A DNA stretch of 64,000 bases from assembly GCF_023156245.1 (NCBI RefSeq), contig NZ_JAKZAH010000005.1, positions 114,344-178,343 of the forward strand, read 5' to 3'. The stretch comes from Marinobacter bryozoorum. GTDB taxonomy: Bacteria; Pseudomonadota; Gammaproteobacteria; Pseudomonadales; Oleiphilaceae. The position numbers and the translations under genes are program-made. Position 1 is the first letter of the stretch, and every line of letters begins with the position of its first letter. Below the pieces are notes generated by a model. It saw only the letters and a program-made list of their open reading frames with translations, did no database searches and had not been told where the DNA came from. This document shows positions 1 through 9,346 of the stretch, piece after piece.

Positions 1-1610
1 AGGTTATCGATGGCGTTACCCTCATCAACAAAGGCCGCCAGGCGCCAGTTGTCCGCCACCTGGTACTGATATTCCAGGCTGCCCACCAGCTGGTAGCGGC
101 CGCCCACGGCGGTGCCATCACTGTTTTCCGGCGACAGGGTTTCGTAGCCATACCCCCGCACACTCTGGTCACCACCGGCGAAGAAACGCAGTGATGGCGG
201 TACGTCAGAAAACCGGTTGGTGGCCACACCGGCAAGCTGGATACGCCCCAGGAAGCGATGGTTATCCGCCAGGGTGATCAGCCCCTTGGCTTCCGAGTTG
301 ACGTGTAATACATCCACGGTGGAGAAGGCGTCGCGAAGGCCACCGGTTACATCGAGCTGCAACCGGTATCCACGGGACGGGTCGATAGGCGAATCGGCGT
401 GGCGTTTGGAGAAGGCAACGCCCGGCATCAGCAGGCGCGTGTTACCTGAATCGGCATTACCAATATCAAACCGCTCGTTCTCCCAACGCATGGAGAGTAC
501 GCGGGTCCAGCCATTATCCATCCGGTGACGCCATTGCTGGCCGATAGTGAACCGGTCTGACTGCACATCCTCGATGTCTTCCCGCTGGTAACCGGCGGAC
601 AGGCGAATGGAATCCGTCATCGGCGGATCCAGGGGCAGTTCGTACCAGCCGGTAATGTTCTGGCGAGGTGCCGACAGCTCGGTCTCCGCACCCCGGCGAT
701 GCCCCCATTCATTCACCCAATGCTCCGTCCAGGTGCCGCGGAAACGAGGGCCCACATCGGTTGAGAAGCCCACACCAGCCGCAACGGAACGGGGGTCACG
801 CTCACTGACCCGGGCCGTAACCGGGATGGTGCCGTCTTCCGCTTCCATTGGCGGTGCGGTGACCAGCACCTGTTCAAAATAGCCGCTGTTGGAAAGGTCT
901 GAACTCAGCTCGGCTACCTTATCCGCGTGGTACGGGGTACCTGGCTCAATCTGCACAAACCGGCGCAGCAGCGACTGGTCAAACACATGGTCTTCGTTGA
1001 AAGTCACCGCCCCCAGTCGATAGCGCTCGCCACTGTCGAAGTGCAGCAGGATATCCGCCTCACGGGTCTCCGGGTTCACCCTGAGGGTATGCTCCCGGAA
1101 TTCACCATCAAAGTACCCGAAACGGGACGCCCGGCTGCTGATCACCTGCCGCAGGGCGTCGTATTCGCCATGATTGAGGATATCGCCCTGTGACGGACGT
1201 TCCGGCAGGTTGGAGGTGAACCCCGAATCTTCGGAGGCAGGGCCGGTGATGCTGACACTGCGGGATGCGACCCGCACCGGCTCCCCGGGCACCACCTCCA
1301 GTATCAGTACCGGGGGGTCACCATCCTGGATACGGCGGGTGATAGCGGGACTGTAATAACCCAGGGCGCGCAACGCCTCACGGACCTGTTCCTCTGCCGT
1401 GCGGCCATAACGACGCAACGCCGGGCGGCTGCGGTTTTCGACTTCACCCACAAAGGCACGGGCATTCTGCAGCAGCTGGGGGTAATCCCCCTCCATGCGG
1501 ATATCCACCTGGTTGGCACTTGCCACTGGAGCCATCGCCACTACCAGCCAGGCGCTCAGCCAGCTTCGGATACCGCGGGGATAACGCCCTGGTGTATGAA
1601 TGAATCGCAA
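1..1610 (-). CDS. tamA: TamA-type outer membrane assembly protein (C-terminal end beyond window)
   Basis: Predicted outer-membrane member of the Omp85 family; with TamB it helps insert autotransporters and other beta-barrels. The reading frame is open from the window edge up to a TTG at 1608-1610, which has GGAG eight bases upstream and yields a signal peptide ending near VASANQ. After the signal come POTRA-like repeats (residues ~25-250) and then the beta-barrel with typical alternating aromatic strands and the conserved pattern RFFAGGDQSVRGYGYE, the surface-antigen signature (the lid-lock RGY region). About 536 codons are visible, so roughly the last 40-70 residues lie outside. No ATG start fits; the TTG is inferred from the ribosome-binding site and the signal peptide. 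A tamB gene would be expected on the missing left side. BamA is less likely because only about three POTRA units fit. Confidence 0.88.
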   Translation of the reverse strand, partial: MRFIHTPGRYPRGIRSWLSAWLVVAMAPVASANQVDIRMEGDYPQLLQNARAFVGEVENRSRPALRRYGRTAEEQVREALRALGYYSPAITRRIQDGDPPVLILEVVPGEPVRVASRSVSITGPASEDSGFTSNLPERPSQGDILNHGEYDALRQVISSRASRFGYFDGEFREHTLRVNPETREADILLHFDSGERYRLGAVTFNEDHVFDQSLLRRFVQIEPGTPYHADKVAELSSDLSNSGYFEQVLVTAPPMEAEDGTIPVTARVSERDPRSVAAGVGFSTDVGPRFRGTWTEHWVNEWGHRRGAETELSAPRQNITGWYELPLDPPMTDSIRLSAGYQREDIEDVQSDRFTIGQQWRHRMDNGWTRVLSMRWENERFDIGNADSGNTRLLMPGVAFSKRHADSPIDPSRGYRLQLDVTGGLRDAFSTVDVLHVNSEAKGLITLADNHRFLGRIQLAGVATNRFSDVPPSLRFFAGGDQSVRGYGYETLSPENSDGTAVGGRYQLVGSLEYQYQVADNWRLAAFVDEGNAIDN

Positions 1611-1710
1611 ATCCTGCTCCGCTTGCCAACGCCCCCCTGTCTGGCTGCCTGCCGAGGTTCGTCGTGGACGTTCAAATACGCTAGTCTGTTAGAAAGAGTC
1701 TGACAACACC

Positions 1711-2823
1711 ATGAATCGGCGGCAAATACTGATCGCCATGACTGTTGGCGGACCGTTTTACAACCAACCAGGTCACCAGGGGAGTCATAGCCAGCGGATG
1801 TTCACCATCAACCGGGAGAATCTCAAAAGAAGCCATCAGAGCATCTGGTTTATCGTCGACTTCGTGATGCTCGGCCTGCTCATCCTCAACCTGTCGCTGA
1901 TTATCTTCGATTCCATCTACAGCTTTGCGGCAATCCAGGACTTTTTCCAGCAGTCCCTGCCCGCATTCTACAACGCCTACCACCCGGTACACCGCAATTT
2001 CATTTTCTATGACCTGATCTTCGTCGGTATCTTCCTGACTGAGTTCCTCGTGCGCTGGCTGTATGCAATCCGGATAGGGCTCTATCAGCGCTGGTACTTC
2101 TACCCGTTTATCCACTGGTACGACCTGCTTGGCTGCATACCTACCAGCGGCATGCGCTTCCTGCGGGTGCTGCGTGTGATCAGCATTGCGTACCGCCTGC
2201 ACCGCTATGGCATCATCGATTTTACGCAAACAAAGCTTTACCGGTTCCTCGCTTTCTATTACGAAGCCTTTATGGAAGAGCTGTCGGACCGGATCGTGCT
2301 GAAGGTTCTGTCCGGTATGCAGGAAGAGGTGCGCCGAGGCTCTCCACTGCTGGATCGCATCGAACACGAGATCATCCTGCCCCGCAAGGACATCCTGGTG
2401 GGCTGGATATCCGACCGGGTGGCAGACCTGGCCAACGAGGGCTACGTACCCAACCGGGATGCCCTGCGCCGGTATATGGAGCAACGCATCAGCGAAGCCA
2501 TCCGACAGAATCCGGAACTCTCCCGGCTCAAGTTGTTGCCCATTTTCGGCAACCAGGTGCGTGGCACTCTGGAAGAGGCCATCGGCGACATCACGGCCAA
2601 TATCCTCAACCAGGTGATGGACGACCTGTCCAGCAGTCGCAACCATGACTTCATTGCCGACCTGGTGGATGTGTTCATGCCGCAAACCAGGACCTTCAAC
2701 GCCACCGGAGAACCCGAACTGCCCCGCCGCCAGGACAATGAGGTACTGATCAACCTGACACTGGAAATCATTGACGCTATAAAGGACCAGGTTCACCACA
2801 AACGGTGGCGTGAGGAACTCTGA
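1711..2823 (+). CDS. Voltage-sensor-domain-like membrane protein without a pore
   Basis: Membrane protein of unknown function. Four helices fill roughly residues 45-180 in the order of an ion-channel S1-S4 module: S1 (FIVDFVMLGLLILNLSLIIF), S2 with an acidic residue followed by arginine (FLTEFLVRW), S3 with an Asp (WYDLLGCIP) and an S4 with arginines spaced by three (MRFLRVLRVISIAYRLHR). No S5-pore-S6 follows. Instead there is a ~190-residue hydrophilic, charged tail that I cannot assign. The start is uncertain: ATG 1711 lacks a good ribosome-binding site, and ATG 1798 (MFTINREN...) is a credible later start that removes 29 unremarkable residues. The amidase gene begins 25 bases downstream and may be cotranscribed. 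The voltage-sensor reading is an inference from motif order; known bacterial relatives are annotated only as ion transporters. Confidence 0.72.
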   Translation: MNRRQILIAMTVGGPFYNQPGHQGSHSQRMFTINRENLKRSHQSIWFIVDFVMLGLLILNLSLIIFDSIYSFAAIQDFFQQSLPAFYNAYHPVHRNFIFYDLIFVGIFLTEFLVRWLYAIRIGLYQRWYFYPFIHWYDLLGCIPTSGMRFLRVLRVISIAYRLHRYGIIDFTQTKLYRFLAFYYEAFMEELSDRIVLKVLSGMQEEVRRGSPLLDRIEHEIILPRKDILVGWISDRVADLANEGYVPNRDALRRYMEQRISEAIRQNPELSRLKLLPIFGNQVRGTLEEAIGDITANILNQVMDDLSSSRNHDFIADLVDVFMPQTRTFNATGEPELPRRQDNEVLINLTLEIIDAIKDQVHHKRWREEL

Positions 2824-2848
2824 CCCCGCCACGACCTGGGAGACGTAC

Positions 2849-4339
2849 ATGGTCCAACCGCTGCATTACCACACGGCATCCCGACTGCTGCGGCTGATGG
2901 AAGCCGGCGAGCTGACCAGTGAGGCCCTGACCCGGTCGCTGCTCCAGCGCATTGAAGAGCACAACCCCGCCCTCAACGCTGTTATCGACCTGGACCGGGA
3001 GCGCGCCCTGACCCTGGCCAGGGAGGCGGACCGTCAGCGCCAGGCCGGCGAGCCCTGCAGCCCCCTGCACGGCCTGCCCATGACCGTGAAAGACACCTGG
3101 GAAGTGCCCGGCCTGGGTTGCTGCGCCGGCGCGCCGGTGCTCTCAGGCTATCAGCCGGAACAACCGGCGGACGTCATCCGGCGACTGCAGGACGCCGGTG
3201 CCATTATCATTGGCAAGACCAATGTCCCCTACTACGCCTCCGACATCCAGACCTACAACCGGGTGTACGGCACCACCAGTAACCCCTGGAACCGTGACCA
3301 TACCCCTGGCGGCTCGTCCGGTGGATCCGCTGCGGCGCTGGCCAGCGGCATGACGCCCCTGGAAGTAGGCAGCGACCTGGCCGGCTCCATTCGCACACCA
3401 GCCCATTTCTGCGGCGTGTTCGGCCACAAGCCCAGTCGCACACTGGTGTCCTTTCGTGGCCATATCCCCGGCCCGCCGGGCACCATCAGCCAGCCGGACC
3501 TGGCGGAAGGTGGCCCCATGGCGCGCTCGGCAACAGACCTGGAACTGCTGCTCAATATCATCGCAGGCCCCCGCCCCCACCTGGCCCGCAGCTGGCAACT
3601 GAACATGGCGCCGGCAGCCATTAAAAGCCTGCCCGAAGCCCGCATCGGCCTCTGGCTGGAAGATCCGCAATGCCCGGTGGACCATGAGCTGACCAACGGC
3701 TACCGGAAACTGGCTGACGCCCTGACCAGCCAGGGCGCCATGGTCACTGACCTGCAGCATCCGCTATTGTCGCTGGCCCATATCATGCCGGCCTACTTCA
3801 ACCTTCTGGGCAGCCTGCTGGGCAGTGGCATGACCAACAGCCAGAAGCGACGTCTCAAGCTCTTCGCCCTGGCAGAAAAACCCCTGCGCCGGGTAACACC
3901 CATGACCTGGGGCATGGCGGAATTCGCCCGGGGAACCAGCCAGACCATCAGTCACTGGATGCACTGGAACGAAACCCGGGAGAAGATGCGGGAGCAGGTA
4001 GAAGAGATTTTCCGGGAAGTGGACGTCATCCTGGCGCCGGTAAATCCGGTCACCGCCATCCCCCACGATCAGAGCGACCCGCCCTTTCGCCGCCTGATCC
4101 GTGTCAACGACGAGAACCGGCCCTATCACGACCAGTTCTGCTGGATTGCCCTCGCCACGCTGCTGGGGCTGCCTGCCACCTCCGTTCCGATTGGCGTGAC
4201 CACTGCCGGACTGCCCTACAGTATTCAGGTAATCGGTGCGCCAGGCATGGACCTGACCACTTTGGGGTTCGCACGCTTACTGGAAGAAGAAGGGTTCGCC
4301 GGCTTCAGAACGCCGCCGGGGTATTCGGAGGAAACGTAG
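2849..4339 (+). CDS. Amidase signature family hydrolase
   Basis: Cytoplasmic amidohydrolase that cleaves C-N bonds of amides. The Ser-cisSer-Lys triad is visible: Lys81 in MTVKD, cis-Ser156 in the GGSSGGS loop and nucleophile Ser180 in GSDLAGSIR; the 24-residue spacing between the two serines is the normal one. At 496 residues it has the normal family length, and the C-terminal third carries the usual LPATSVPIG segment. The start at 2849 is chosen because GGGAG lies seven bases upstream; an earlier in-frame start would overlap the previous gene. The substrate cannot be told from sequence. GatA is unlikely, as no gatB or gatC is adjacent. It lies 25 bases after the voltage-sensor-like gene on the same strand. 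Confidence 0.9.
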   Translation: MVQPLHYHTASRLLRLMEAGELTSEALTRSLLQRIEEHNPALNAVIDLDRERALTLAREADRQRQAGEPCSPLHGLPMTVKDTWEVPGLGCCAGAPVLSGYQPEQPADVIRRLQDAGAIIIGKTNVPYYASDIQTYNRVYGTTSNPWNRDHTPGGSSGGSAAALASGMTPLEVGSDLAGSIRTPAHFCGVFGHKPSRTLVSFRGHIPGPPGTISQPDLAEGGPMARSATDLELLLNIIAGPRPHLARSWQLNMAPAAIKSLPEARIGLWLEDPQCPVDHELTNGYRKLADALTSQGAMVTDLQHPLLSLAHIMPAYFNLLGSLLGSGMTNSQKRRLKLFALAEKPLRRVTPMTWGMAEFARGTSQTISHWMHWNETREKMREQVEEIFREVDVILAPVNPVTAIPHDQSDPPFRRLIRVNDENRPYHDQFCWIALATLLGLPATSVPIGVTTAGLPYSIQVIGAPGMDLTTLGFARLLEEEGFAGFRTPPGYSEET

Positions 4340-4350
4340 GAAGGGATCAT

Positions 4351-4370
4351 CCAGGCCATCCCTGGCCTGG
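4351..4370. terminator. Hairpin between convergent genes
   Basis: An 8-bp perfect stem (CCAGGCCA / TGGCCTGG) with a 4-base loop sits between the convergent amidase and TRAP binding protein genes. There is no T-tract on either side, so termination is inferred from position only. Confidence 0.4.
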
Positions 4371-4390
4371 TCGAATCGTCCCGAAGGGAA

Positions 4391-5530
4391 TTACTGGCCG
4401 TACTGAGACACGTCGACCTTCGAGAACACATGCTCCCAGTAAAGGTCCGCCAGCTCTTCGCTGCTCTCGACACCATCAATACGCTCACGCCACTCGGTCA
4501 GCAGCTCACGGAAGCGTTCGATTTTCTCATCGGCATTCTGGATGCCGTAGCGCTCCTCGTAGGCAGAGGCGATGGTTTTCAGGTCCTCACGGATAAACTC
4601 GCGGTTCTTCTCTACCATCGCTGCTGAGGGCTGGGTCAGGCCAATGCCCTGTTCTTCGGAGATGCGCTCGTTGTCCACCGCGCCCTTCTCGTAACCCCAG
4701 CTGAACTCGGCAGATAACACCGATGCGGCTTGCACCAGCTTCTCACGCTGTTCTTCGCTCAGTGAGCGCCAGCTGTCCAGGTTGATATTGGCAGAGCCCA
4801 CACCACTGAAGGTACCTGAGGGGTAGTTGACAGTAATGTCGTCCACCACTTCAAACAGGTTGAAAACGGACAGCTCCGAGGTGGACTGGACCGAACAATC
4901 AACCACGCCCTGGCTCAGGCCCTCGTAGATTTCGTTAACCGACATGGTGATGGGGTTGGCGCCGACAGACTCGGCCCAACGTGCCCACTGGGCGCCGGAA
5001 GTACGCAGGTTCTTGCCTTCCAGGGCCTCCAGGCTATCCACCTTTTCACGGCACAGCAGCGAGTATGGCGGTGTAGCGGCACTGCCCAGGAACAGCTGGT
5101 TCTGGGCCGCAAACTCATCCTGGCAATCGGTGCACTCAGAAAAAATAAACTCGGACATGGCACCGGTGTAAACCAGGCCAGCCTGGGACGAGCCACGCTC
5201 GGTCAGTTCGATGGACATGGACACTTCCGCCACCATATTGGTGTGCGGGAAATCCGCCGGGAAGTACGGCGTCAGCACAACGCCCATATCGGCCATCCCG
5301 TCACGGATACCAGCCGAGGTCTCACGCAGGTTCAGCAGGGACAGCTCGAATACCCGAACGCCCACATCGCCACCAGACAGTTCATCCAGCCGTTCTTCAA
5401 ACACGCCCAGGGCATCGCTGGTGATACTGCCCTGCGGATAGCCCGAGGCAAACCGCAGTTCAGCCGCCTGGGCAGCCACGGAACCCATGGCCATCACACC
5501 AATGGCCACAGCAAGGGGATACTTTTTCAT
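4391..5530 (-). CDS. TRAP transporter substrate-binding protein, DctP family (orphan, copy 1)
   Basis: Periplasmic solute receptor for a TRAP transporter. A signal peptide (residues 1-22, ending AAQAA) precedes the mature ELRFASGYPQGS start. The substrate-clamping arginine region is LRTSGAQWARW, followed by VNEIYEGLSQGVVDC. Four cysteines (FSECTDCQ, SLLC, VVDC) are at the same aligned positions as in the other two copies in this window (29362-30516 and 59556-60704). All three end in a VFSKVD motif. No dctQ or dctM membrane subunit is nearby, so it must work with a transporter encoded elsewhere or serve another role. RBS AAAGGAG precedes the ATG. A palindrome lies just upstream. The ligand is unknown. 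Confidence 0.88.
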   Translation of the reverse strand: MKKYPLAVAIGVMAMGSVAAQAAELRFASGYPQGSITSDALGVFEERLDELSGGDVGVRVFELSLLNLRETSAGIRDGMADMGVVLTPYFPADFPHTNMVAEVSMSIELTERGSSQAGLVYTGAMSEFIFSECTDCQDEFAAQNQLFLGSAATPPYSLLCREKVDSLEALEGKNLRTSGAQWARWAESVGANPITMSVNEIYEGLSQGVVDCSVQSTSELSVFNLFEVVDDITVNYPSGTFSGVGSANINLDSWRSLSEEQREKLVQAASVLSAEFSWGYEKGAVDNERISEEQGIGLTQPSAAMVEKNREFIREDLKTIASAYEERYGIQNADEKIERFRELLTEWRERIDGVESSEELADLYWEHVFSKVDVSQYGQ

Positions 5531-5549
5531 GGGGGACTCCTTTATTGTT

Positions 5550-5564
5550 GTTTCAAAATGAAAC
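5550..5564 (-). promoter_or_regulatory. Operator-like palindrome upstream of TRAP binding protein 1
   Basis: Perfect inverted repeat GTTTCA-AAA-TGAAAC located 20 bases before the ATG of the TRAP binding protein, inside an AT-rich leader. It resembles a dimeric repressor site. The regulator is unknown. Confidence 0.45.
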
Positions 5565-5676
5565 CATATTTATTCGTCCGTAACTATACGTACCTCCATG
5601 AAAGGAATCCACCGTTCGCTCATTGCAGAGCCTTCCCCATATCCCCTGGTGATATAGCCCGCAATGGGCTGCAGAA

Positions 5677-6063
5677 TCAGATTGCCTGAACGGCCTCGGC
5701 CAGCATATCCCGGACCTTGGCGGCAACCTGCTTCAACTCATCGTTGTCGACAGCCGTCATGGACTCCACCGGGTCAATAGCACTGACCTCAATGCCACCG
5801 TCTGTCTCCCGCAGAATCACGTTGCACGGCAACATGGCGCCCACCTTCGGCTCAGCACCAATCGCCTCCCAGGCCATGCCGGGGTTACAGGCCCCGAGAA
5901 TGCGATAGCCAGCCATGTCCTTGTCCAGCTTCTTCTTCATGGTGGCCTTTACGTCGATCTCCGTCAGCACCCCAAAGCCTTTGTCAGCCAGCGCCTTGCG
6001 GGTACGCTCGTCAACGGTTTCAAAGTCCGCATCCGCAATGATGCGATCCATGGTGTAGGTCAT
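5677..6063 (-). CDS. DUF302 domain protein
   Basis: Small soluble protein, 128 residues, recognised as DUF302 from the overall pattern: an N-terminal beta-alpha unit with TRKALADKGFGVLTEIDVKATMKKKL, then YRILGACNPGMAWEA, the conserved LPCNVILRE strand, and a C-terminal helix. The ACNP and LPCNV cysteines are typical of the family. Its biochemical role is not established; members are often linked to sulfur or metal metabolism. It stands alone on the minus strand, 113 bases from the end-proximal leader of the TRAP binding protein gene. A 268-base stretch to the next gene shows no further coding signal. Confidence 0.85.
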   Translation of the reverse strand: MTYTMDRIIADADFETVDERTRKALADKGFGVLTEIDVKATMKKKLDKDMAGYRILGACNPGMAWEAIGAEPKVGAMLPCNVILRETDGGIEVSAIDPVESMTAVDNDELKQVAAKVRDMLAEAVQAI

Positions 6064-6331
6064 ACCAATCTCCTCATTTGCGCGGTGAAGGTGAAAAGGG
6101 AACAGCCAGAAAACCTGATCATATAGTGGCCCGCCACCGCAACAAACGCAAAGGCCCAGCTGCGGCCACGCCCGGTGCCTGGTGAAGGCCTCTCTCCTTC
6201 GGATATCTTGTTTATTAGTTCCCTATCCAGGGCAGGAATGCGATCATGATGGAAAGATAGGGCCTATCGAAGCCGGCCTCGCGGCTGGTGGGCATTGGTG
6301 TTCAGGTTAAGTAAGTACCAGGAGTACAGAC

Positions 6332-6676
6332 ATGAACTATACGCCGTCCCTGGACCAGGAAAGATTGGCACAACTGGCGAATCAGTACCTGGGCAATGCC
6401 CCGGTGACTGGAGATGTCGTTTTCTTTGCAGATGAAGGTGAGCGGTTGAGCCATGCAACCTGGCAGTTTCCCGAGAAAGATCAGGACAGGCTGCGGGATT
6501 CGGGGTTCAAGTCTGCACTGCTGGAAATGCTTGATGAACTAATCAGCCACCGGGCCAGCCAACACCAGGCCAACCTTTGCCAGGGTGTTGTCAATATTGA
6601 AAAAAACCAGATCAACATACGGTGGCTGCCCCTGGAAGAAGCGCAGGCACTGCGAAACCCGCGTGAAGCCGGCTAG
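6332..6676 (+). CDS. Hypothetical protein, 114 aa
   Basis: I do not recognise this protein. It is acidic and soluble, with no signal peptide and no membrane segment. A good ribosome-binding site (CCAGGAG, eight bases before ATG) and normal codon use support it as real. The sequence starts MNYTPSLDQERLAQLANQYL and appears alpha/beta. The thioesterase gene follows 79 bases downstream in the same direction, so they could be cotranscribed. Confidence 0.7.
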   Translation: MNYTPSLDQERLAQLANQYLGNAPVTGDVVFFADEGERLSHATWQFPEKDQDRLRDSGFKSALLEMLDELISHRASQHQANLCQGVVNIEKNQINIRWLPLEEAQALRNPREAG

Positions 6677-6754
6677 GAGTCTGCGCGACAGTACGCGACA
6701 GAAAGTCCCGCAGCCCCCCAGACACCGTCCTGACAAACCAACAAAAAACGACCC

Positions 6755-7171
6755 ATGAATACTATCCAGAACCAACTTGAATCCAGTTTCTACGCCCGGG
6801 GCCTGATGAAAACCCTGGGGGCTCGCCTGCTGTCCATTACCGACGGTGAAGTCCAGATCGAATTGCCATTCTCGGCGGACCTTACTCAGGGGCTTGGCTA
6901 CCTGCATGCCGGCGTTGTTACCAGCCTGGTGGATACCGCCTGCGGCTATGCCGCCCTGACCCGCGCCCCTGAAGGCCATACCGTGGTCTCCGTCGAATTC
7001 AAGACCAACTTTGTCCGGCCTGCTGTTGGTGATCGCTTTGTCGCCATTGGAAAGCTGGAAACCGCTGGCCGCATGCTGTCAGTCTGCCGGGGCGAGGTTC
7101 TGGCCTATTCCGGCGACAGTGTGAAAACCGTTGCCTTGATGCAGGCAACCATGGCCAATGTTCCAGGCTGA
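6755..7171 (+). CDS. PaaI/hotdog-fold thioesterase
   Basis: Predicted cytoplasmic acyl-CoA thioesterase of the PaaI-like hotdog family, 138 residues (normal length). Motifs: the loop GLGYLHAGVVTSLVDTACGYAA, equivalent to the catalytic HGG..A.L.D.A. region, and a strand VSVEFKTNFVRPAVGDRF. The general base is expected to be the Asp in SLVDTA. It lies upstream of the acyl-CoA ligase and acyl-CoA dehydrogenase genes, suggesting acyl-CoA metabolism or removal of dead-end CoA esters. The exact substrate cannot be read from sequence. Confidence 0.86.
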   Translation: MNTIQNQLESSFYARGLMKTLGARLLSITDGEVQIELPFSADLTQGLGYLHAGVVTSLVDTACGYAALTRAPEGHTVVSVEFKTNFVRPAVGDRFVAIGKLETAGRMLSVCRGEVLAYSGDSVKTVALMQATMANVPG

Positions 7172-7226
7172 AAACCCCATTTCAATGGTCCCTTTTCTCC
7201 CGCCCCCTTCTTGCCGCTGATCGCAA

Positions 7227-7247
7227 TTCGTCCATTCCGACGATGGC
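7227..7247 (+). promoter_or_regulatory. Operator-like element shared with the acyl-CoA dehydrogenase gene
   Basis: A 21-base element, starting TTCGTCCATT and ending GACGATGGC, occurs upstream of the AlkK-like gene and again at 9347-9367 with one mismatch. It contains an inverted repeat TCGTC-N6-GACGA, as expected for a dimeric regulator. No other copy was found by reading the window. Confidence 0.55.
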
Positions 7248-7336
7248 CGGATTTCCCGGCCACTTCTACGTTGTTGAAGTAGCAATCAAGCTCACTAATA
7301 GCTTCACTGCATTCGCGTGAACAGTTTCAAAGCGCC

Positions 7337-7366
7337 CGCGGTCCTTCCCGGCAAACCGGGACCGCG
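7337..7366 (+). other. Strong hairpin in the leader of the AlkK-like gene
   Basis: Arms CGCGGTCC and GGACCGCG pair perfectly around an inner CCCGG-CAAA-CCGGG stem, 37 bases before the start codon. No T-tract follows. It may be an RNA structure in the 5' leader; its function is unknown. Confidence 0.4.
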
Positions 7367-7403
7367 ATCAATGTGAACATCGACAATAACAAGGTAGCTA
7401 GCG

Positions 7404-9044
7404 ATGTTGGGCATAATGCAAGACCAGCCCCTGATGATTTCCTCACTCATCGAGCACGCGGCCCGGTTTCACCCGGACGCAGAGATCGTCACCCGAACCG
7501 TTGAAGGTCCACTCCACCGGACAAATTACCTGGAGCTGAGGAATCGCTCTAAACAGGTTGCGAACGCCCTGGAAAAACTCGGCGTCGAACAGGGTGACCG
7601 CGTGGGAACCCTGGCCTGGAACACCTATCGTCACATGGAGCTGTACTTCGGCGTCTCCGGCTCTGGCGCGGTTCTGCACACCATCAACCCCCGGCTGTTC
7701 GAAGAGCAGATTGACTACATCATCAACCATGCGGAAGACCGGGTGCTGATGTTCGACATCTCCTTTAGCGACCTGGTGGAAAAGCTGGCACCGAAGCTGA
7801 AGTCAGTAGAAGTCTTCGTTGCCATGACCGACAAGGAGTCCATGCCGGACGTGGACCTGCCCAACCTCTACTGTTACGAGGAGCTGGTGCAGGCAGAAAA
7901 ACCCGACTATCAGTGGCCACTGTTTGACGAGAGAACCGCCTCGTCCCTTTGCTACACCTCAGGCACGACCGGCAACCCCAAGGGCGTTCTCTACTCCCAC
8001 CGCTCCACCGTGCTTCACACCATCATGGCCGCCACGCCGGACGGCGCAAACATCAGCGCATCCGAGTGCCTGCTGCTGATTGTGCCAATGTTCCACGCCA
8101 ATGCCTGGGGCATCCCCTACGCCGCGGCGATGACAGGGGCGAAAGTGGTACTGCCGGGCCCGCGCCTGGATGGCGAGAACCTCTACGACCTGATGAAAAC
8201 CGAAGACGTCACCTTCTCCCAGGGGGTACCCACGGTCTGGCTGATGTTCCTGCAATACATAGATTCCAAGTCAGGGCTGAACCTGTCGGACCTCCCCCTC
8301 AAAAAAGTCAGCATCGGGGGCGCAGCGCCTCCCAGAAGCATGATCGAACGATTCGAGGACAATGGCATCGATGTAATGCAGGGCTGGGGCATGACCGAAA
8401 CCAGCCCGCTCGGGTTCGTGAACGGCGACCTGTTACCGAAACACAGGAATCTCTCCAAGGACGAGCGCTTTGCCATCAAGTCCAAGCAGGGGCGCGGCAT
8501 CTGGGGCGTGGAGTCCAAGATCACCGATGACGAAGGCAACGAGCAACCCTGGGATGGCGAGTCTGTCGGCAACCTGATGATACGCGGTCCATGGATTGCC
8601 GCAGGCTATTTCAAAAAAGACAACAGTGACCAGCTGGACACCGAGGGCTACTTCCCAACCGGCGATATCGCAACCATCGACAGCAATGGCTACCTGCAAC
8701 TGGTAGACCGGTCGAAGGACGTCATCAAGTCTGGCGGGGAGTGGATCTCCACCATGGAGCTTGAGAACCAGGCGGTATCACACCCTGACGTGGCAGAAGC
8801 CGCTGTCATCGGCATCCACCACCCCACCTGGCAGGAGAGGCCACTGCTGATCGTGGTGGCAAAAGACGGAGCCACGGTTACCGCCGACGACCTGATGCAA
8901 TTCCTTGGTGAACGGGTCGCCAAGTGGTGGTTGCCGGATGACATCGCGTTTGTTGATGAGCTCCCCCACACCGCCACCGGCAAACTGCTCAAGACAAAGC
9001 TACGGGAGCAGTTCAAGGGATACGTTGCAGCAGAAAGTTCCTGA
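7404..9044 (+). CDS. alkK: Medium/long-chain acyl-CoA ligase, AlkK-like
   Basis: ATP-dependent ligase that activates fatty acids to acyl-CoA through an acyl-adenylate. The AMP-binding P-loop [20 protein letters not shown] is followed by [20 protein letters not shown], and the C-terminal hinge [20 protein letters not shown] with the catalytic lysine near [11 protein letters not shown]. The length (546 aa) and the motif wording match AlkK of the Pseudomonas alkane pathway as I know it; AlkK activates medium-chain acids. The operator-like element and a strong hairpin lie in the 230-base leader. It precedes the acyl-CoA dehydrogenase gene, consistent with beta-oxidation entry. No alkB is in the window, so substrate assignment is by family only. 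Confidence 0.87.
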   Translation: MLGIMQDQPLMISSLIEHAARFHPDAEIVTRTVEGPLHRTNYLELRNRSKQVANALEKLGVEQGDRVGTLAWNTYRHMELYFGVSGSGAVLHTINPRLFEEQIDYIINHAEDRVLMFDISFSDLVEKLAPKLKSVEVFVAMTDKESMPDVDLPNLYCYEELVQAEKPDYQWPLFDERTASSLCYTSGTTGNPKGVLYSHRSTVLHTIMAATPDGANISASECLLLIVPMFHANAWGIPYAAAMTGAKVVLPGPRLDGENLYDLMKTEDVTFSQGVPTVWLMFLQYIDSKSGLNLSDLPLKKVSIGGAAPPRSMIERFEDNGIDVMQGWGMTETSPLGFVNGDLLPKHRNLSKDERFAIKSKQGRGIWGVESKITDDEGNEQPWDGESVGNLMIRGPWIAAGYFKKDNSDQLDTEGYFPTGDIATIDSNGYLQLVDRSKDVIKSGGEWISTMELENQAVSHPDVAEAAVIGIHHPTWQERPLLIVVAKDGATVTADDLMQFLGERVAKWWLPDDIAFVDELPHTATGKLLKTKLREQFKGYVAAESS

Positions 9045-9346
9045 GTACCCCCAACAACAACCCGAAGCCAGGCTTCGGAATGGAGATCACCTTGAACAAC
9101 CAGCTAACACACTTTTAAAGGCCGGTACCCACCACGCGGCTTTTGTGCCCTATGAATCCGCGATGATGCTTTAGCAAACCACGCTGAACCAGATCCGTAG
9201 AAGGAGGCATCCAAATTTACCAGTAATCACCGGAACTACTGGCAGTAACCCGCGAGTTCGTAAAAAGGAATCTTTAAAACAACTTTGGCTACTCCGGCTT
9301 GTACAGCAAGAATTCCCTCAGTAATCTATAGAGCGCTCGCCCTATT
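9045..9346. other. Intergenic region without a gene
   Basis: About 425 bases separate the AlkK-like gene from the acyl-CoA dehydrogenase start. The only recognisable signal is the shared element at 9347-9367. I see no credible coding frame and no clear terminator hairpin after the ligase gene. Confidence 0.6.

Noticed and set aside
1681..2850. Long minus-strand open frame opposite the voltage-sensor-like gene
   Set aside because: Shadow of the plus-strand gene, which has coherent membrane helices; the minus frame has no recognisable domain.
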